A stretch of 35,544 nucleotides of DNA, taken from the IMG/VR virus record IMGVR_UViG_3300022928_002142, positions 1 to 35,544 of that record; one strand, given 5' to 3'. The first letter of the stretch is position 1. Each line of letters opens with the position of its first letter. The translations under genes and the position numbers were made by a program. Shown piece after piece: positions 12,055-20,648 of this stretch. Below the pieces are notes generated by a model. It saw nothing but the letters and a program-made list of their open reading frames with translations, did no database searches and was not told where the DNA came from. Source of the stretch: a virus.

Positions 12055-15053
12055 TCGATTCCGATTTTCCTTGTGGGTATTGATATCTCTTCAGCAAATC
12101 TTTTATAAGTTACATTGTATGTAAATTTTTCTTTGCCGTTTTCAAATATTTGCGAAACCTTATTTAGCTCGTCAGGTTTTAATCGCGGTATGCTGCTGGA
12201 TATTTTATCAGGATCTTTTGTATATGAGTAGAAGAATGTAGGGATTTCTATTTGGCCTATTGCGTAGTATTCTTCGTTTTCCCAAGAGAAGCAGACTGTA
12301 GGAAATGTCGGTATTGCTTGATGAGGGCAAAACCCCGTCTCTTGGCCGCATGTACGGCCGTCTACTGTCTTAAACCCGTGTTCAAATGTAGGTAAGTCCC
12401 AGCTTGATTTTAATGTGATTAAGCCTCCGTTGTAGTCTTTTGTATCGCTCTTGAAAGTGTTATCTGAATCTATAGATATTTGTGACAACCCAAATGTATC
12501 TGCGTCGTCTAAGTCTATTACAATCTGCCCGCTGTAATTCGATTCAAAGTTTATCTTTAATAGATTTTCCAGACCGAGTCTTAGAGACATATTACCTTTT
12601 GCGTCGATAAGGTCATATGTTAAAATTCCATCATTAACATTTTTAAAAAAATGTATATCTTTACCAGCCCCTAACTCTCCGCATAGCAACTGGTTTCCTC
12701 CATTTTCTTTGAAATCGGTGTCTCTTGTAAAAAACTCAAATCCTTCCAGGAAATCGTAATTGATTAACTCAGACTCTCCTTGGAATTTAATAAGTTCTCT
12801 GTAGTTTCCTGTTTCTGATAGATCTAGCTGTTCTATAAATTGCTTAAATATTTTATCGCTTCCTGTGTTTTCCCATTCTCTACCAAAAGCTTCTGAGTCT
12901 TCAGTGTTCAGATAGTTTTCTACTTTCCCTGAGAGTGTTGGTAGTTCTGACGGCAATGAGCCTGAGGAGCTGGTGCTACTGGATGAGGGGCTGCTTTCGA
13001 AACCTATGTTTTTAAAACCTGGCAACTTTATTGTAATTTTTTGGCTTACAGCTTTACCGTATTGCTTAAACTCGTCGTACCAATAAAGAGTAGACTGCTC
13101 TCTTTCCTTAGAAAAATCACTTAGATCATTGGGGCTAGTGTCAGGGGTTAACAAGACATCAATTGTATCGATGTCAGATAACTCAGATCTATGAAAAATC
13201 TTAGAACCTCTGATATATTCTGTATTCTTGAGTTCTGGACGGCTTGCAGAAAATCTTTTCTCAGCAGTATCCCACCCATTGTAGGACGCGAGGCTGGACA
13301 ATAGAGTATTGCCGTGATTCTCTACTTTTATTTGCCAGTAACCGTTATTAAGACTGCTTAGAACTATCTGTACGCCGTCGTACTCCCTTCCAGTATCTGG
13401 GTTTACGGTTTTATCGACATTTCCATAAATAAAACTTTCAGTGAAACCTCTACTGTAATCGCCTTCAAGATATGACAAATCCTCTCCAGGAGGTACCCAG
13501 CCGTATAAATCAGAATTTTCATCCACAAGCTCCATCCACTCTTTAGGGCTTTGAGGTATTGAATTCCCATAAAGCGGTCCGCTTTCTTCGGTTTCTATCT
13601 TATTAAAATAAAGTTTGTCAGCCCATCCCCTAAGATTTGCTGTAAACCATTTATCTGGATAAGGGGTAGCATCGCCGTATATGGAGTAAATAGCTTTATC
13701 ATCGTCATTTGCGTCTTCTCTAAGCTTTATATCTTCAACATGTACAATCTCAGCATCAATACTGGGTGTCACTAGGTCTGGAATAATGGTTTTTTTAAAA
13801 TCACTTTTAATATTATCAGATAGAGCTACAGCAGCAATGTTTATACTACCTCCGCTAGGTGTCGCGTGCGTCCCTATGATGTCTCCGTCTATTTCAAAAG
13901 ATTCTGATTTGTATTCAGTAGAGGGATCCCATTTGTCAGAAGACCCAAAATTAGTCAGATTCTCAAAGTTATCATCTCCGTACTCATGCCAAAATCTTTT
14001 TACGAACCATTTATTTGTGCCTATCTTCGATATCGTTACTAAAGCATTTTTTGTAGGCATTAGCTCTGGATCTATAACTGGAAACCCTAGTACACTTGTC
14101 GCATCTTGGCCTGATGATAGGTCACTATAGTCAACGCCTATTTCTTGACCTAACGATGGATGTAGATGCCTTTTGCCCAATGTCCCATCAGAACCTGCCC
14201 AGAAGTCAGGAGACCTGTTTACTAGGCCGTCATTGTCATCTATTACATCTATTCTAATATCATAACCAGACGATCTTCTTCTGATATCAAAGAAGTTGTG
14301 GTCATGTGGCCAGACATTCGGCCAACTGGTGTCCTCTTCAAAGTAGTATCCTAAGGGTGAGACTCCTCTTTTAACTTCAGCTTTTGTTCCTGATTCTAAG
14401 TCTGTAACCTCAAAAGTGATTGGCTCTTCATCAATAGAATCTCCAACAAGAAAGGATCCAGCAAAAACAGGATTTACTAAACCTCCTGATGAGCTAATGC
14501 TTGCTTTGCTAAATACATTTAATCTCACCCCCGCAGCCGATGGGGTTTTTAATAGATAAGCATTCTCCCCATCCAGCATTCCGTGTCCTGACCTAGCCTC
14601 AAGCCAGTGTGTTCTACTACTGTCGTCTAGGTCGCAAGCCCATCCACACATCCACGGATCTCCCGTGATCGGTCTTTGAAAAACTTTTTTTTCACCTGTA
14701 AAATACCATTCGGGGTCGTCTTCTCTAATACGCTCTCTGTAAAACTCTCTGTTTATTAGAGTTATCTCTTCACCATCTATAAAAACGCCAGAAAAAGCCC
14801 TTTCTTCTAGAGACAGTATTACATCATTTGGTATTCTTACACTGTCGTATACCTGATTGAGCCATTCAATGAAATCCTCTTTTTCTTCAGGTATTGACCC
14901 GTAGTCTGTAAGTCTTTTACCGAAAGGCCCTAAGTATTCTCCAACTTTTTCTACGAGCTCACCTATGTTCAGTGAGGCGTAGGTAATACCTCGCTTAAGA
15001 GGTGGGCTTGCTACTCTCTTTAGAGGCTGGTAACCGTTTCCATAAGTCTGCAT
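12051..15053 (-). CDS. Large putative virion protein, unrecognised (1000 aa)
   Basis: This is the longest gene in the window. The sequence is rich in Ser, Asp, Gly and aromatic residues, with few long helices, as in tail spikes, fibres or other beta-rich virion proteins. A serine-rich linker (SSPSSSSTSSSGSLP) about two thirds along separates an N-terminal part of roughly 670 residues from a C-terminal part, suggesting at least two domains. There is no heptad-rich tape-measure pattern and no sugar-hydrolase motif I could identify. It lies 7 bases after the Fn3-like gene and overlaps the last gene by 4 bases. A receptor-binding or tail-structural role is a guess from composition and position. 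Confidence 0.5.
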   Translation of the reverse strand: MQTYGNGYQPLKRVASPPLKRGITYASLNIGELVEKVGEYLGPFGKRLTDYGSIPEEKEDFIEWLNQVYDSVRIPNDVILSLEERAFSGVFIDGEEITLINREFYRERIREDDPEWYFTGEKKVFQRPITGDPWMCGWACDLDDSSRTHWLEARSGHGMLDGENAYLLKTPSAAGVRLNVFSKASISSSGGLVNPVFAGSFLVGDSIDEEPITFEVTDLESGTKAEVKRGVSPLGYYFEEDTSWPNVWPHDHNFFDIRRRSSGYDIRIDVIDDNDGLVNRSPDFWAGSDGTLGKRHLHPSLGQEIGVDYSDLSSGQDATSVLGFPVIDPELMPTKNALVTISKIGTNKWFVKRFWHEYGDDNFENLTNFGSSDKWDPSTEYKSESFEIDGDIIGTHATPSGGSINIAAVALSDNIKSDFKKTIIPDLVTPSIDAEIVHVEDIKLREDANDDDKAIYSIYGDATPYPDKWFTANLRGWADKLYFNKIETEESGPLYGNSIPQSPKEWMELVDENSDLYGWVPPGEDLSYLEGDYSRGFTESFIYGNVDKTVNPDTGREYDGVQIVLSSLNNGYWQIKVENHGNTLLSSLASYNGWDTAEKRFSASRPELKNTEYIRGSKIFHRSELSDIDTIDVLLTPDTSPNDLSDFSKEREQSTLYWYDEFKQYGKAVSQKITIKLPGFKNIGFESSPSSSSTSSSGSLPSELPTLSGKVENYLNTEDSEAFGREWENTGSDKIFKQFIEQLDLSETGNYRELIKFQGESELINYDFLEGFEFFTRDTDFKENGGNQLLCGELGAGKDIHFFKNVNDGILTYDLIDAKGNMSLRLGLENLLKINFESNYSGQIVIDLDDADTFGLSQISIDSDNTFKSDTKDYNGGLITLKSSWDLPTFEHGFKTVDGRTCGQETGFCPHQAIPTFPTVCFSWENEEYYAIGQIEIPTFFYSYTKDPDKISSSIPRLKPDELNKVSQIFENGKEKFTYNVTYKRFAEEISIPTRKIGIE

Positions 15054-15060
15054 TCCATCA

Positions 15061-15417
15061 CTACACTGTTAGAACAGCAACATCGCCAGGCCCATACCCA
15101 GCCACATTTTTAGAAAAAACTCCATAAGTGTATGTACCACTTGCTACAGACTCGTCGCTGTAGGTTGCTTGCCCCAGTGCTGCGTAGTCAAGTGTGGTAC
15201 TGTCTGATGAATTGATAGGTGTAATACTGCCTGAATTTTCTGCACTGTATGCATTTACAAAAGCCGTAGCTTGATCGGCACTAACAATCCCATTATTGAG
15301 CGGGTATGTTGCTGACTGATCCCCGTTGAGTCTAAAGATATGGATTTCATCTATGTTTGCATTCAGATTACCAGATCCGTCGTCTGGGTTTACCCAAGTT
15401 ATTGTTACATTAGCCAT
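15061..15417 (-). CDS. Stand-alone fibronectin type III-like protein (118 aa)
   Basis: The protein opens MANVTITWVNPDDGSGNLNA and ends with SGTYTYGVFSKNVAGYGPGD followed by VAVLTV. The early W-x-x-P strand and the closing Y-x-Y-x-V-x-x-x-N-x-x-G-x-G strand are the outline of an Fn3 (Ig-like) sandwich. It has almost no sequence outside one such domain. Ig-like domains on phage particles usually decorate capsids or tails and bind carbohydrates or cell surfaces weakly. A related gene lies at 17426-17707, on the far side of the 638-aa gene. No signal peptide is present. The fold assignment is by pattern and is moderately secure. Confidence 0.55.
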   Translation of the reverse strand: MANVTITWVNPDDGSGNLNANIDEIHIFRLNGDQSATYPLNNGIVSADQATAFVNAYSAENSGSITPINSSDSTTLDYAALGQATYSDESVASGTYTYGVFSKNVAGYGPGDVAVLTV

Positions 15418-15474
15418 AGTTATTAATTTGTTATTGTTCTAAAATATTAGCAATCGGTTGTTTTACGGTGCGGT

Positions 15475-17391
15475 TTAGATGACTTCAGTTGTGACAGTTA
15501 TTTCACTAGTATTTCCTGTGGTGTATATGCCTAGAGAGTGAACTGTAGGATCTTCAGTTTCCCTTGAGTATGTTATATTGTGTCCTATGACATTAGAGTA
15601 AGGGTAGTTTATAATTGGTTGTGAACTATATCCTGGTACAAATGGGCTTTGGAAATGGTAGCCTTCCGAAGTGTATGCTGGATCCTCATACGGATCGCCT
15701 ATGCAAAAACCCCAGAACTTATAACTATAAACATTTCTGTTATTAACGAGTGAATCTGGGCCGTGGTAGCCTACAAGATAATAATATCTCAAGAAGTGAC
15801 CTGGTCTTCCTGAGTGTTCGTAAATTTCTTTTGGAGATTCGTCCGCACTAGGCTCTCTTATTCCTAAAACTTGGTTCCAGACACCTTCGGCATTGAAGAT
15901 ATCCTGGGTATTTTCATCCATGTAAGAGATGCTTCCAAGTGAACTAGAGTTGAATGTTATCCTTTTATTAGTCGAGAGTATGCTTATGTTTAAAGGACCG
16001 ACTGGAGGCACTTCGCAAGTGTTTACAGGTATGTCTGAACTAAAAAAATGCTGAGATCTTAGTGCTGATCCGTAGACATCTACACTAGCACTAGGTAACG
16101 CATTTCTGTTATTTTTCCACTCAGGGTTCTGGGATGTCCAACTATGTAAGTTTAAAAACTGAACTTGTTTGTAGTATGTACTGTTAAGGAATGAATTATA
16201 GGATGAGTAATTCTGAATATAGCCTTGTGTCGTGCTCCCTCCTCGAAACTGATTATTGTTGTCATAAGCGGATACCCTCATGTTTTTCGGTCCCATCGGT
16301 TCGCTAGTGTTGCCAAAGAAACTGTCGTCTTCTGTTGTCCAAGCACTCCAAACATTGCCCGATCCAGACCATCTATCCCTACTCCTGGCACTCATTCTAG
16401 TAGTAGCATTGAGGTCAATGACTGACCTATTTACTACAGGCATTCTTACAAAAACCCTCCAATTACTGGGCTGGTCAAATACTAAATCATCTTCATCTAC
16501 AGCCCTCATCTTATTTACTAGCCTTGGGTTGATTAGTGCGAAATCTGCAATTTTATTGGTATCTTCAACACCGTTAATTATAGGATGCACCCTCCAATAG
16601 TGGACAGGGGTAATTTCTTCGTCTATGCTATCTACATCTCCGTAACTAGTATTACAAATGTCTATAGGCTGGAGGGTGGTTCCTTGTTGATTGAATACTA
16701 ACCCTTCATCTACACTGTAGTCTCCTTCTCTGTTATAGAGGTGTATGTTATAAGATTCTGCATTTTCAACATCACCCCATCTAACTCCATAATCTCCATC
16801 GTCAGCTAAAAGTAAAGGCTCTAGCTGAACATCTAAATTGATATTTGACGGCCCGTAAGTAGGTACACTCACACCTGTTAAGTTAAATGGGCCATAGCTT
16901 GGAGAAGCTACAGCATCAATTCCTGTAGGCCCGAAGCTAGGTCTAGTTGTTACAGTTAGTTCAGATGGTCCTAAAGCTGGCGGTAGTACATCCCCAAGCC
17001 CGTATGGACCAACCAATGGTGCGTCAGGCCAGATCATTTGAGCTTGAAGATTAACGCCTCCTTCTGGTCTGTCTCTAATTATGTGATCTATGTATAGCCT
17101 TATACCGTATGACTGCGATGCATTTACCCTAAGAAGTATGTCATGAACTCCTTCGTTCATGTTCCAGTCAGTGTTCCCGAATAAATCAGCAGTTCCGACA
17201 ACATTAGTATCCATCTGATAACCGTCTGATCTAGCGTATGCTTTTACAACAGAAGTATCTAGGGTTTCACCTAGATAGACTTCTCTTTGTAGCTCCGATA
17301 TATCTAAGACAACATTCTCGTCGCCAAAACAAAGAGATGCGGGTACAGCTTTTAAAACTATACGATCTGGAGGGTTGGGAGTAGTTGTCAT
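15475..17391 (-). CDS. Putative tail/virion protein with 13-aa Y-G-P repeats (638 aa)
   Basis: Residues 122-190 hold about five degenerate 13-aa repeats of the form P-x-Y-G-P-x-x-I/L, such as PSYGPFNLTGVSV and PTYGPSNINLDV. Just before them, HIIRDRPEGGVNLQAQM matches a D-x-P-G motif repeated in neighbouring genes. Residues about 200-290 (YGVRWGDVENAESYNIHLYN then HYWRVHPIING) look like another Fn3-like domain. The rest is rich in Asn, Ser, Tyr and aromatic residues without a recognised family. The gene is flanked by two single-domain Fn3-like genes. I take it as a tail or fibre component that combines adhesion-type modules; the exact place in the virion is unknown. Confidence 0.5.
   Translation of the reverse strand: MTTTPNPPDRIVLKAVPASLCFGDENVVLDISELQREVYLGETLDTSVVKAYARSDGYQMDTNVVGTADLFGNTDWNMNEGVHDILLRVNASQSYGIRLYIDHIIRDRPEGGVNLQAQMIWPDAPLVGPYGLGDVLPPALGPSELTVTTRPSFGPTGIDAVASPSYGPFNLTGVSVPTYGPSNINLDVQLEPLLLADDGDYGVRWGDVENAESYNIHLYNREGDYSVDEGLVFNQQGTTLQPIDICNTSYGDVDSIDEEITPVHYWRVHPIINGVEDTNKIADFALINPRLVNKMRAVDEDDLVFDQPSNWRVFVRMPVVNRSVIDLNATTRMSARSRDRWSGSGNVWSAWTTEDDSFFGNTSEPMGPKNMRVSAYDNNNQFRGGSTTQGYIQNYSSYNSFLNSTYYKQVQFLNLHSWTSQNPEWKNNRNALPSASVDVYGSALRSQHFFSSDIPVNTCEVPPVGPLNISILSTNKRITFNSSSLGSISYMDENTQDIFNAEGVWNQVLGIREPSADESPKEIYEHSGRPGHFLRYYYLVGYHGPDSLVNNRNVYSYKFWGFCIGDPYEDPAYTSEGYHFQSPFVPGYSSQPIINYPYSNVIGHNITYSRETEDPTVHSLGIYTTGNTSEITVTTEVI
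16822..17028 (-). repeat. Degenerate tandem 13-codon repeat inside the 638-aa gene
   Basis: About five units encode P-x-Y/F-G-P followed by a short strand ending in I/L-x-V. They occupy residues 122-190 of the encoded protein. The protein pattern is clearer than the DNA pattern, so the repeat is old and kept by selection on protein sequence. Confidence 0.6.
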
Positions 17392-17425
17392 CTAAAATAC
17401 CCCCGCACTTAGGGCTTTATTAATG

Positions 17426-17707
17426 TTAAGGGATTACGGCGGTTGCTACATTAGACAGCTCGCCTTCCCCTCCCGTATTCCACCCTGCAATAGTGTAGTA
17501 GTATGTATTAGTGCTACTAGTGTCCTCGTCTGCGTAGGATGTTTGAGAAGAATCGATCTCAATATAGCTACCAGCTTGAGTTTTGAGTTCGCTCTTGCTC
17601 GGTGCAGACCCCGCACTACTGGTAGCTTGACCTACTTTATATAGGAAATATTTTTCAGGAGCACCTCCAGAGGTGGGTGCAGACCAAGATAAGTTTACTG
17701 TTGCCAT
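17426..17707 (-). CDS. Stand-alone fibronectin type III-like protein (93 aa)
   Basis: The whole protein is one Fn3-like domain: a first strand VNLSWSAPTSGGAPEKYFLY, a middle TSYADEDTSSTNTYYYTIAG, and the end WNTGGEGELSNVATAVIP, where the typical Y-x-Y-x-V/I-x-A-x-N-x-x-G-x-G-x-x-S-x strand is plain. It is the clearer of the two single-domain Fn3 genes here and probably a paralogue of the one at 15061-15417. Likely role: virion surface decoration that improves attachment. The bases before both starts share CGATTG and TTAGAA at similar distances, which may reflect a duplicated leader. No signal peptide or membrane segment. Confidence 0.65.
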   Translation of the reverse strand: MATVNLSWSAPTSGGAPEKYFLYKVGQATSSAGSAPSKSELKTQAGSYIEIDSSQTSYADEDTSSTNTYYYTIAGWNTGGEGELSNVATAVIP

Positions 17708-17756
17708 AGGTTTATATTCTAATTTGCGGAGTTAATTTTCAATCGTTTGTATTTAA

Positions 17757-19904
17757 TCATATATTAACCTTTTTACCTATAATCTGGTCCCACTTTTCTT
17801 TTTCGTAGAAAGGGCATCTCCCGTTTTTACAAGCTTCGCTCCAGCTAATTCTTGTCTCAATTGTCTTAAAAATCCCAGGCTCAAGTTTAGTGCTGTATGG
17901 TGCAAATTTGTTCATCTCGGAATAGTCCGATGGGTTTACACCTATTTTAGGTATAAGCCTCCATGATATGTATGTTGGGTGCATAGGAGGTTTCCACCCT
18001 TGCACTCTTCCGTTTACATAGTACCCTTGAATAGCAGCGTCGTGAGGTATGCTATCGACATCTACAGTCCATTGAGTTGTAAACGGTGCGTCATCTATGT
18101 TTCTAGTAGAGTTAATTTTATCATCTTCAGCGAAATCAAAAAGCTCGTCTACATAGTTAATTAAAGCGAGATACTCAGCCTCCCATTCAGGTATTATTAT
18201 ATCAAAGTCTACAGTTCTTGGTATAGGCCAGTTTGATATATATTGATATCCTGACTCGTTGGAGTACCATCCAGGGAATCCTGGGAAGATATTAAGGAAA
18301 TTGTAGTAGACAGAACGAGATGCGTGGATTTTAGCATCGTTATTATCACCTACAGGTACATCACCGATCATAAACCTGCCATACCTTAAAGCCTGATCCC
18401 AACGCATATGGTTAGGGTAGTAGCCACTTATTTGACTAGCGTAGAATGAGACGGCAGCGCTAAAACTGTTAAAATCTGTACTATAATCTACATCCCCAAG
18501 TTTTATTACAATGTCATTCTTAATAGTCTGGTCATCAGGTAGCTTCATGAAGAACCCTCTGTTTCGACCGCCAACACCAAGCTTATACGACCCAAGTGGG
18601 AGAGAAGGTGCTTTAGCCCCTTCAATATACTGAGCTGCAATAATTGCAGACTTTTTAAGGTAATGGAAAAACAACCACCCGCTTTGTAGGGTTGGTCCTC
18701 TGTACTCAATAAATTCGTAGAGCTCCCTTACACTCCTTTGCATATCCTCAAGTGACTCCTCAACACTTTGGTAGGTTCCGTTTGCGTAAGGTGGGGGGTG
18801 GCCCGACTGAGTTGGCGTAGTCACCTTATTTGTTATCGGATCTTGAGGTGGTCCGCCAGGTGGTCCGTAAGTAGGCATTGGTGGGAGTGAAGAGTAATCC
18901 TCTTGGTTAGATTTGGTACCAGCCTGGTCGTCGAGATCTAAACCGCCCTCCCTTTTATCTCCATTTATATAGTGCTGCCATGCAGGATCTTCCTCAACAT
19001 CTAAAAGGCTGTAGTGTAGAACTATAGACTTCGTATCAGGGTAGATATCGTGAGACCCTAGAACAAAAGACGACGACTTACCTAAATAAAGCTTCCATCC
19101 ATTCTTAGCAAGCCTGTGGTATATCTTAATCATAAGTTCTCTACAAAACTTTTCCGTTATTTTCAGGTCATTGCTTAGCCATATCTTAGCCACTGAACCT
19201 AGAAAAGATGGGTTTATTTCCTTAACCCATTCGTATTTTGATCTATTTATGTTCGAACTAGCCCCTAATTGTGCAATAGCACTGTCTCTATCTTCAACAG
19301 CTACAGGCTTATCTCTTAGCTGTACGCTTTGTCCAGATGAACATGCAGCTTGTAGTGTTTCTACATATCCAATCTCCCACTCATTTATTGGCGTTATTCC
19401 AGTATCAACAAACCCAGTAGGTGTACAGCCTCCTCGGTTTGCTACTTTTTCAACCACGAGTGCTTGTTTATTTATGTCGTTACCATACCCATTAACTCCT
19501 TTGCTGGATCTCCCCCAGGGAACTCCATCCATTAACACAGAAGGTGCGTTATGTCCGTGCTCGAATATTCTATATGACTCAGTTATGAAGTGCTGCCCGT
19601 CAAAACCTTCACCGAAGTGGTCTGTTAAGTATACGGTATACAACCCTTTTTCAAGGCCAGCTATTAGTAGAATTGTTTTTTGCCCCTTATCTTCAGTTAA
19701 ATAGTATTTAGCTCCCCACGCAGGTCGCCCCTCTCCTTTTGGAACTCCAGAATGTCTGCTATTTACGGTTTTTCTTTTTTTACCAAACTTACTCTTCCTG
19801 ACATAGACAGGTTCTAGACAAGATCCTGACTTACACCATTTGTCGTCATCTATAAAACCTAAATATCTAAGCTCTGCCCACGGTATATAAATATCTACAC
19901 TCAT
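17757..19904 (-). CDS. Large putative virion protein, unrecognised (715 aa)
   Basis: I recognise no family. The N-terminal half has paired cysteines (CKSGSC near residue 25) and mixed alpha/beta character. A Pro/Gly-rich linker, MPTYGPPGGPPQDP, lies at about 345-358, followed by a more helical region with ESLEDMQRSVRELYEFIEYR. The Y-G-P-P element echoes the repeats of the 638-aa protein. The gene lies 2 bases downstream of the metalloprotease gene, so the two are made together, and the end of the late operon is about 6.6 kb further on. A tail or baseplate role is likely from context only. Confidence 0.5.
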   Translation of the reverse strand: MSVDIYIPWAELRYLGFIDDDKWCKSGSCLEPVYVRKSKFGKKRKTVNSRHSGVPKGEGRPAWGAKYYLTEDKGQKTILLIAGLEKGLYTVYLTDHFGEGFDGQHFITESYRIFEHGHNAPSVLMDGVPWGRSSKGVNGYGNDINKQALVVEKVANRGGCTPTGFVDTGITPINEWEIGYVETLQAACSSGQSVQLRDKPVAVEDRDSAIAQLGASSNINRSKYEWVKEINPSFLGSVAKIWLSNDLKITEKFCRELMIKIYHRLAKNGWKLYLGKSSSFVLGSHDIYPDTKSIVLHYSLLDVEEDPAWQHYINGDKREGGLDLDDQAGTKSNQEDYSSLPPMPTYGPPGGPPQDPITNKVTTPTQSGHPPPYANGTYQSVEESLEDMQRSVRELYEFIEYRGPTLQSGWLFFHYLKKSAIIAAQYIEGAKAPSLPLGSYKLGVGGRNRGFFMKLPDDQTIKNDIVIKLGDVDYSTDFNSFSAAVSFYASQISGYYPNHMRWDQALRYGRFMIGDVPVGDNNDAKIHASRSVYYNFLNIFPGFPGWYSNESGYQYISNWPIPRTVDFDIIIPEWEAEYLALINYVDELFDFAEDDKINSTRNIDDAPFTTQWTVDVDSIPHDAAIQGYYVNGRVQGWKPPMHPTYISWRLIPKIGVNPSDYSEMNKFAPYSTKLEPGIFKTIETRISWSEACKNGRCPFYEKEKWDQIIGKKVNI

Positions 19905-19906
19905 TT

Positions 19907-20647
19907 TTAATCTTTTGTAAAACGGTCCAAAAACCCCTGTTCGCTTTCATAGTTTCTATTACTGAGGTGGTATCTGATGTAATGGCTTAGGTCTCCGTAT
20001 TCTTGAAACTCATCTAAAGGTAACCCATCCAAATCTATTTTTTTTTGCCTAAGCCATCTTGTGAAATCTTTTATCCCTGCTGGAATGCCAGCTTGCTTAA
20101 TTTCATAATCAAGAAACCTAGTACCTAAGTAACACGCTGCATAAAATCGCATGGTTTCGGTGTCTGCATTCGAAAATGGCTGTAATTCCCTAACGAGTTC
20201 ATAGAAATCTTCGTCTGAAGGCTGAGTGCCTATTTGATTAAGAACACGCTTATCCCCTTCAGTTAGCATGAGTGCTAACCCTTCTGTAAGCCAGTTATTT
20301 CGACTTGTTCTTCTTATGGTATTTTGACCTTCAAGAACATGGACCATTTCATGAGCTATTACTTGATCCCAGTAAAGACCTTCGTCAGAGCCCTTAACAA
20401 GGTCGCTCCCCTCTTCGTAAAAGTGAGCATTTATTGTCAATGACACTACATCGTAAATTCTTGTACTCTCGTTTTGACTGCGAGTAACGAAAGCCCCCAT
20501 ACTTAAATTTTCGTCATCAATTATTTTCACATACAGGGAGTCAGAAGGGTCTTCAATCCATCCATATGCTTCCTCTATGACGGCACCTGAATCAACAATC
20601 CACCCCTTAGTCTTATCAAGTAACTCGCTATCTCTGCTTTCTGACAT
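19907..20647 (-). CDS. Zinc metalloprotease, flagellinolysin-like (246 aa)
   Basis: The centre reads VIAHEMVHVLEGQNT followed by NNWLTEGLALML and EGDKRV. This is an H-E-x-x-H zinc site (His99, Glu100, His103) with the third ligand Glu122 in W-L-T-E-G-L-A, a gluzincin layout. The H-E-M-V-H, W-x-x-E-G-L-A, G-x-x-x-R-V series closely resembles the catalytic domain of flagellinolysins, the proteases embedded in some bacterial flagellins. No signal peptide or membrane segment is seen, so it would reach its target in the particle or after lysis. It lies between two large virion genes with 1-2 base gaps. Possible roles are virion protein maturation or cutting host surface protein during entry. Confidence 0.7.
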   Translation of the reverse strand: MSESRDSELLDKTKGWIVDSGAVIEEAYGWIEDPSDSLYVKIIDDENLSMGAFVTRSQNESTRIYDVVSLTINAHFYEEGSDLVKGSDEGLYWDQVIAHEMVHVLEGQNTIRRTSRNNWLTEGLALMLTEGDKRVLNQIGTQPSDEDFYELVRELQPFSNADTETMRFYAACYLGTRFLDYEIKQAGIPAGIKDFTRWLRQKKIDLDGLPLDEFQEYGDLSHYIRYHLSNRNYESEQGFLDRFTKD

Positions 20648-20648
20648 A

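Noticed and set aside
12051-15053. A tape-measure protein
   Set aside because: Despite its length the protein is strand- and turn-rich with no long helical heptad pattern or membrane segments.
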